Below are positions 9,367-11,939 of a stretch of 11,939 nucleotides of DNA, piece by piece. Location: contig CANHIV010000003.1 of the NCBI GenBank assembly GCA_947460525.1, forward strand, positions 1-11,939, read 5' to 3'. This stretch comes from Flavobacteriales bacterium (GTDB taxonomy: Bacteria > Bacteroidota > Bacteroidia > Flavobacteriales_D > Sanyastnellaceae). The stretch's first letter is position 1, and every line of letters begins with the position of its first letter. The notes under the pieces are model-generated. The model did no database searches. It was given only the letters and a program-made list of their open reading frames with translations, and had not been told where the DNA came from. The position numbers were made by a program, and so were the translations under genes.

Positions 9367-10632
9367 ATGGCAGAGATTAAAAATGTTTGGGTAGATATCT
9401 TATCCATAGGGGATGAACTACTCATTGGCCAGACCGTCAACACCAACGCCACTTGGTTGGGCATGAAAAGCAATCAAATGGGTATGCAAGTGCGGCGTGT
9501 GATTGCCATACCTGACAACCAAGCTGCGATTATTCGAGAATTGGAGACCAGTTTAAAAGAAGCACATGTCACTTTTATTACGGGAGGCTTAGGTCCAACC
9601 AAAGATGATATCACCAAAAAAACCATCGCGGATTATTTCAATGACGAACTTGTAAGAGACAATGCCACCTATGAAAGGGTGCGCCTATTTTTCGAAAAAC
9701 GCAATCTGCCTCTACTAGAAAGCAATCATGGTCAAAGCATGGTTCCTTCCAAATGTACTGTTATTCCCAACTATCAGGGCACAGCACCCGGAATGTGGAT
9801 GGAAAAAGACGGGCACATTATTGTTTCAATGCCCGGTGTGCCTTATGAAATGCAGGCCATGGTTGAAGAAAACATTCTACCCATGATTCAAACCAAATTT
9901 GAAATGCCCACCATCCTTCATCAAACCTTGATGACCATTGGTGTGGGAGAAAGTTCCATCGCCGAACAACTCAAAGATTTTGAAAATGACCTAGAAAAAG
10001 ATGGCATTTCACTGGCATATCTTCCCTCTCCCGGTAGCGTTAAACTAAGACTATCCAAATATGGCGTTTGGGAAAAGGATATTGCACGAGAACGCATTCA
10101 GCAGAGGGCACGAGAAATTCAAAATATATTGGGTCAAATGGTATACAGTGATCACGAAATCTCCATTTACAAGAAAATTGCTGAATTGTGCCAAAGCCAA
10201 AATAAAACATTAAGTGTGGCTGAAAGCTGCACCGGGGGAGCGCTTCAAAGTTCATTTACAGCTGAAGCCGGTGCCAGCGAATTTTTCAAAGGAGGCATGA
10301 CTACTTATTGGACACAAAGCAAAGTAGATTCCTTGGGACTAAGCGAAGAATTTATACAGCACCACGGCGTTGTAAGTGAACCCGTAGCCATGGCCATGGC
10401 GCAAGCTTGCCGAGAAAAAATGAAAACGGATTTTGCCATTTCTACTACAGGGTATGCGGGTCCAGAATCACCTGATCCCAATGTTCCCGTGGGTACCATA
10501 TGCATTGCCGTTTCTGACGGTCAAAGCACCTTTTCCAAAACATTGCGTCTCGGAAACAATCGACTCAGAAACATCCAAAACACCTGTCTGCAAGCAGCTA
10601 ATTTGCTCAGAGTCCAATATTTTAATAATTAA
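9367..10632 (+). CDS. cinA: CinA family protein (MoCF-like domain plus NMN deamidase domain)
   Basis: 421 residues, the usual length for the two-domain family. The N-terminal COG1058/MoCF-like domain shows SIGDELLIGQTVNTN (13-27) and GGLGPTKDD (73-81). In characterised relatives this domain is an ADP-ribose pyrophosphatase. The C-terminal PncC domain (from about 265) carries AESCTGG (285-291) with nucleophile S287, and Y314 and K319 in the Y-x4-K motif. PncC hydrolyses nicotinamide mononucleotide to nicotinic acid mononucleotide in pyridine-nucleotide salvage. Two PncC motifs are altered. The loop usually written GIAGPxGGxxxKPVGT is GYAGPESPDPNVPVGT, lacking the Gly pair and Lys, and the late GDR motif reads GNNR. 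From memory, similar deviations occur in other Bacteroidota, so activity is probable but unproven. The ATG at 9367 places the first strand correctly. No terminator separates it from rpmB, so read-through is possible. Confidence 0.95.
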   Translation: MAEIKNVWVDILSIGDELLIGQTVNTNATWLGMKSNQMGMQVRRVIAIPDNQAAIIRELETSLKEAHVTFITGGLGPTKDDITKKTIADYFNDELVRDNATYERVRLFFEKRNLPLLESNHGQSMVPSKCTVIPNYQGTAPGMWMEKDGHIIVSMPGVPYEMQAMVEENILPMIQTKFEMPTILHQTLMTIGVGESSIAEQLKDFENDLEKDGISLAYLPSPGSVKLRLSKYGVWEKDIARERIQQRAREIQNILGQMVYSDHEISIYKKIAELCQSQNKTLSVAESCTGGALQSSFTAEAGASEFFKGGMTTYWTQSKVDSLGLSEEFIQHHGVVSEPVAMAMAQACREKMKTDFAISTTGYAGPESPDPNVPVGTICIAVSDGQSTFSKTLRLGNNRLRNIQNTCLQAANLLRVQYFNN

Positions 10633-10640
10633 CAGCAGGA

Positions 10641-10664
10641 TTGTAAAAAAAAATATTATATTTG
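10641..10664 (+). promoter_or_regulatory. rpmB promoter, Bacteroidota type
   Basis: TATATTTG at 10657-10664 is an exact TAnnTTTG element, followed by CA. A TTG lies 13 bp upstream at 10641-10643, with an A run between. The predicted transcript starts near 10670. Its short leader contains a 10-bp palindrome AATTCGAATT (10673-10682) and then a purine-rich AAAAAAGAAGAAT before the ATG. Confidence 0.65.
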
Positions 10665-10696
10665 CACTCCTTAATTCGAATTTAAAAAAGAAGAAT

Positions 10697-10933
10697 ATGC
10701 CACGCGTTTGTCAAATTACCGGTAAGAAAACCATTTCAGGAAACAATGTTTCTCACTCTAATATCAAGACTCGTCGTAAGTTTTATCCCAACTTGCAATA
10801 CAAGAAGTTTTGGTCAGAAGAAGAGCAACGCTTTATTGAGTTGCGAGTAACTCCAAAAGGAATGAAAACCATTAACAAAATTGGTTTGGCTGCTGCAATG
10901 AAGCAAGCCAAAGCCAACGGATTAATGGCCTAA
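10697..10933 (+). CDS. rpmB: 50S ribosomal protein L28
   Basis: 78-residue basic protein of the large ribosomal subunit. It starts MPRVCQITGKKTISGNNVSHSN and has the family features: an N-terminal C-x-x-TGK-like turn, the NVSHS motif, TRRKFYPNLQ, and a C-terminal GMKTINKIGL block. Length fits the family. The frame is open upstream to 10433, but the ATG at 10697 matches the conserved L28 N-terminus, and the earlier part overlaps cinA. It has its own strong promoter and a terminator. In many Flavobacteriia rpmB is followed by rpmG, a small DUF4295 gene and ftsY; here there is no room for them before secD. Confidence 0.98.
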   Translation: MPRVCQITGKKTISGNNVSHSNIKTRRKFYPNLQYKKFWSEEEQRFIELRVTPKGMKTINKIGLAAAMKQAKANGLMA

Positions 10934-10967
10934 TACAGAAATTGACGCCTCTTCAGGCCGAAAATTG

Positions 10968-10993
10968 AACCGGCAATTTGCCGGTTTTTTTTT
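10968..10993 (+). terminator. Intrinsic terminator of rpmB
   Basis: AACCGGCA (10968-10975) pairs with TGCCGGTT (10979-10986) around a 3-nt loop, and the T run extends to 10993. It lies 34 bp past the rpmB stop and separates rpmB from secD. Confidence 0.92.
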
Positions 10994-11018
10994 GTCTTCA
11001 CCATAGAGGTGACTTTAT

Positions 11019-11026
11019 TATATTTG
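11019..11026 (+). promoter_or_regulatory. secD(F) promoter, -7 element
   Basis: TATATTTG is an exact TAnnTTTG match followed by C, 32 bp before the ATG. The nearest upstream TTG is at 10992-10994, at the end of the rpmB terminator, 24 bp away, slightly long for a -33 element. The location right after the terminator supports an independent transcription unit. Confidence 0.55.
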
Positions 11027-11058
11027 CTACCTTACTAAACAGTATAAATTAACGTTAC

Positions 11059-11939
11059 ATGCGGAATAGATCGATTCTTTGGACCTTTGTCATCCTACTT
11101 GCGGTGGCAGTATTGTATTCTTTGTCATTCGGATGGGTGGCCTCTCAATACGAGAAAAACATTCACCAACTTGCGGTTGATTCGATCGCCAATACCGACC
11201 TTCAAGGTGAGGCAGCGGATATTGCTATTTATGAATTGGAGCGCAAAATGTTGCGTGATAGTTCTGAAGCAAAGGCTTACCCTTTGTTTGACCACACCTA
11301 CAGCTATCTAAAGCAACATGAGCTTGCTTTGGGTCTTGACTTGAAAGGTGGTATGTCGGTTACCTTGGAAGTTTCTATTCCTGATTTGGTGATTGCCTTA
11401 TCGGATTACAATGAGACTCCTGCATTTACCAATGCCATCAAAGAAGCTGTTGCAGCGCAACGCAACTCAACAGATGACTTCATCTCTTTGTTTGAGAAAT
11501 CTTGGAAAAACCAAAATTCAAATATTGAATTGTGGACTTTGTTCAGCAACTACGAAAACAAAGAGAAATTCCCAGCAAAAGCTTCTGACAGTGACATCAT
11601 CGCTGCATTGAGAAAAGAAGCCAATGATGCAATTGATAATACTGAGAATATCATTCGCAAGCGTATTGACCAATTTGGTGTTACTCAACCCAACGTTCAA
11701 AAGCAGTCTTTGACGGGACGTATCATCGTTGAATTGCCAGGTGTATCTGATCGTGAGCGTGTTCGCAAAAACCTAAAGTCTACAGCAAATCTTGAATTTT
11801 GGGACACCTACTTCAACACTGAAGTTTTTGACGTTGTTGTAAAAATCAACGAAAACTTAGGTAAGGCAAGTGCTCCTGAGTTATTTGGCATGTCTACCAA
11901 ATTGGATACAGCAGCCAAAGACACTGCATTAACAGCGGC
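11059..11939 (+). CDS. secD: Protein translocase subunit SecD, probably an N-terminal part of a SecDF fusion (partial)
   Basis: Membrane accessory of the Sec translocon that uses the proton motive force to pull preproteins out on the periplasmic side. 293 complete codons are present and the frame is still open at the window edge. Residues about 5-28 form the first transmembrane helix (SILWTFVILLAVAVLYSLSF). The SecD signature LGLDLKGG is at 91-98. The P1 periplasmic domain follows, including RKRIDQFGV (200-208) and IIVELPGVSDRERVR. Bacteroidota usually carry secD and secF as one fused gene of about 1000 codons; that is expected here but lies outside the window. The ATG at 11059 sits right before the first membrane helix. 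It follows rpmB with a terminator and a separate promoter between. Confidence 0.95.
   Translation, partial: MRNRSILWTFVILLAVAVLYSLSFGWVASQYEKNIHQLAVDSIANTDLQGEAADIAIYELERKMLRDSSEAKAYPLFDHTYSYLKQHELALGLDLKGGMSVTLEVSIPDLVIALSDYNETPAFTNAIKEAVAAQRNSTDDFISLFEKSWKNQNSNIELWTLFSNYENKEKFPAKASDSDIIAALRKEANDAIDNTENIIRKRIDQFGVTQPNVQKQSLTGRIIVELPGVSDRERVRKNLKSTANLEFWDTYFNTEVFDVVVKINENLGKASAPELFGMSTKLDTAAKDTALTA

Noticed and set aside
9315..9473. In-frame upstream extension of the secreted-protein gene (53 more codons).
   Set aside because: It would bury the clear signal peptide inside the protein and run antisense through the start of cinA. The ATG at 9314 directly precedes the signal peptide.
10433..10696. 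Upstream open frame continuous with rpmB.
   Set aside because: It overlaps the end of cinA in another frame and runs through the rpmB promoter. The conserved L28 N-terminus begins at 10697.
10947..10958. Small hairpin GCCT-CTTC-AGGC just after the rpmB stop.
   Set aside because: A 4-bp stem without a T run; the strong terminator 10 bp further on explains transcript ending.
1..11939. Search by eye for CRISPR arrays, tRNA or rRNA genes, insertion sequences, attachment sites, long direct repeats and a cryptic defence system.
   Set aside because: None seen. Nearly all of the window is occupied by recognisable conserved genes, and the gaps are short.

Overview
The window looks like ordinary chromosomal DNA from a member of the Bacteroidota, most likely a Flavobacteriia-type marine or freshwater bacterium. 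Four things support this. There is an exported protein ending in a type IX secretion (Por) sorting domain. The -7 elements follow TAnnTTTG ahead of secA, cinA, rpmB and secD. Starts lack clear Shine-Dalgarno sequences and lie in A/T-rich leaders. SecA is unusually long (1112 residues) and the class Ia ribonucleotide reductase is strikingly eukaryote-like. Genus cannot be read from the sequence.

Layout, left to right. Positions 1-3244 (minus strand) hold nrdB then nrdA, with nrdA running off the left edge. These are the small and large subunits of an aerobic class Ia ribonucleotide reductase, 35 bp apart and probably one operon. A 307-bp divergent intergenic region (3245-3551) separates them from secA (plus, 3552-6890). 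secA ends in a strong intrinsic terminator, followed at once by a second hairpin that serves the convergent gene from the other side. That gene (minus, 6993-9314) encodes a 773-residue secreted protein with a signal peptide, three sialidase-type Asp-boxes and a type IX sorting tail. It is divergent, over 52 bp, from cinA (plus, 9367-10632). cinA is followed by rpmB (ribosomal protein L28, 10697-10933) with its own promoter and terminator. Last is the start of secD, probably a secDF fusion (plus, 11059 to the right edge).

Functionally the window mixes DNA-precursor synthesis (NrdAB), general protein export (SecA motor, SecD(F) accessory), a Sec- and T9SS-exported surface or secreted protein, pyridine-nucleotide salvage (CinA/PncC) and translation (L28). 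Except for nrdBA, each gene appears to be its own transcription unit. No mobile element, CRISPR array, tRNA or rRNA was seen, and I found no convincing undescribed multi-gene system. The points most worth a second look are the secreted Asp-box protein with its long unassigned middle, a recurring short-spaced promoter layout, and a terminator-like hairpin at the very start of the predicted secA transcript.
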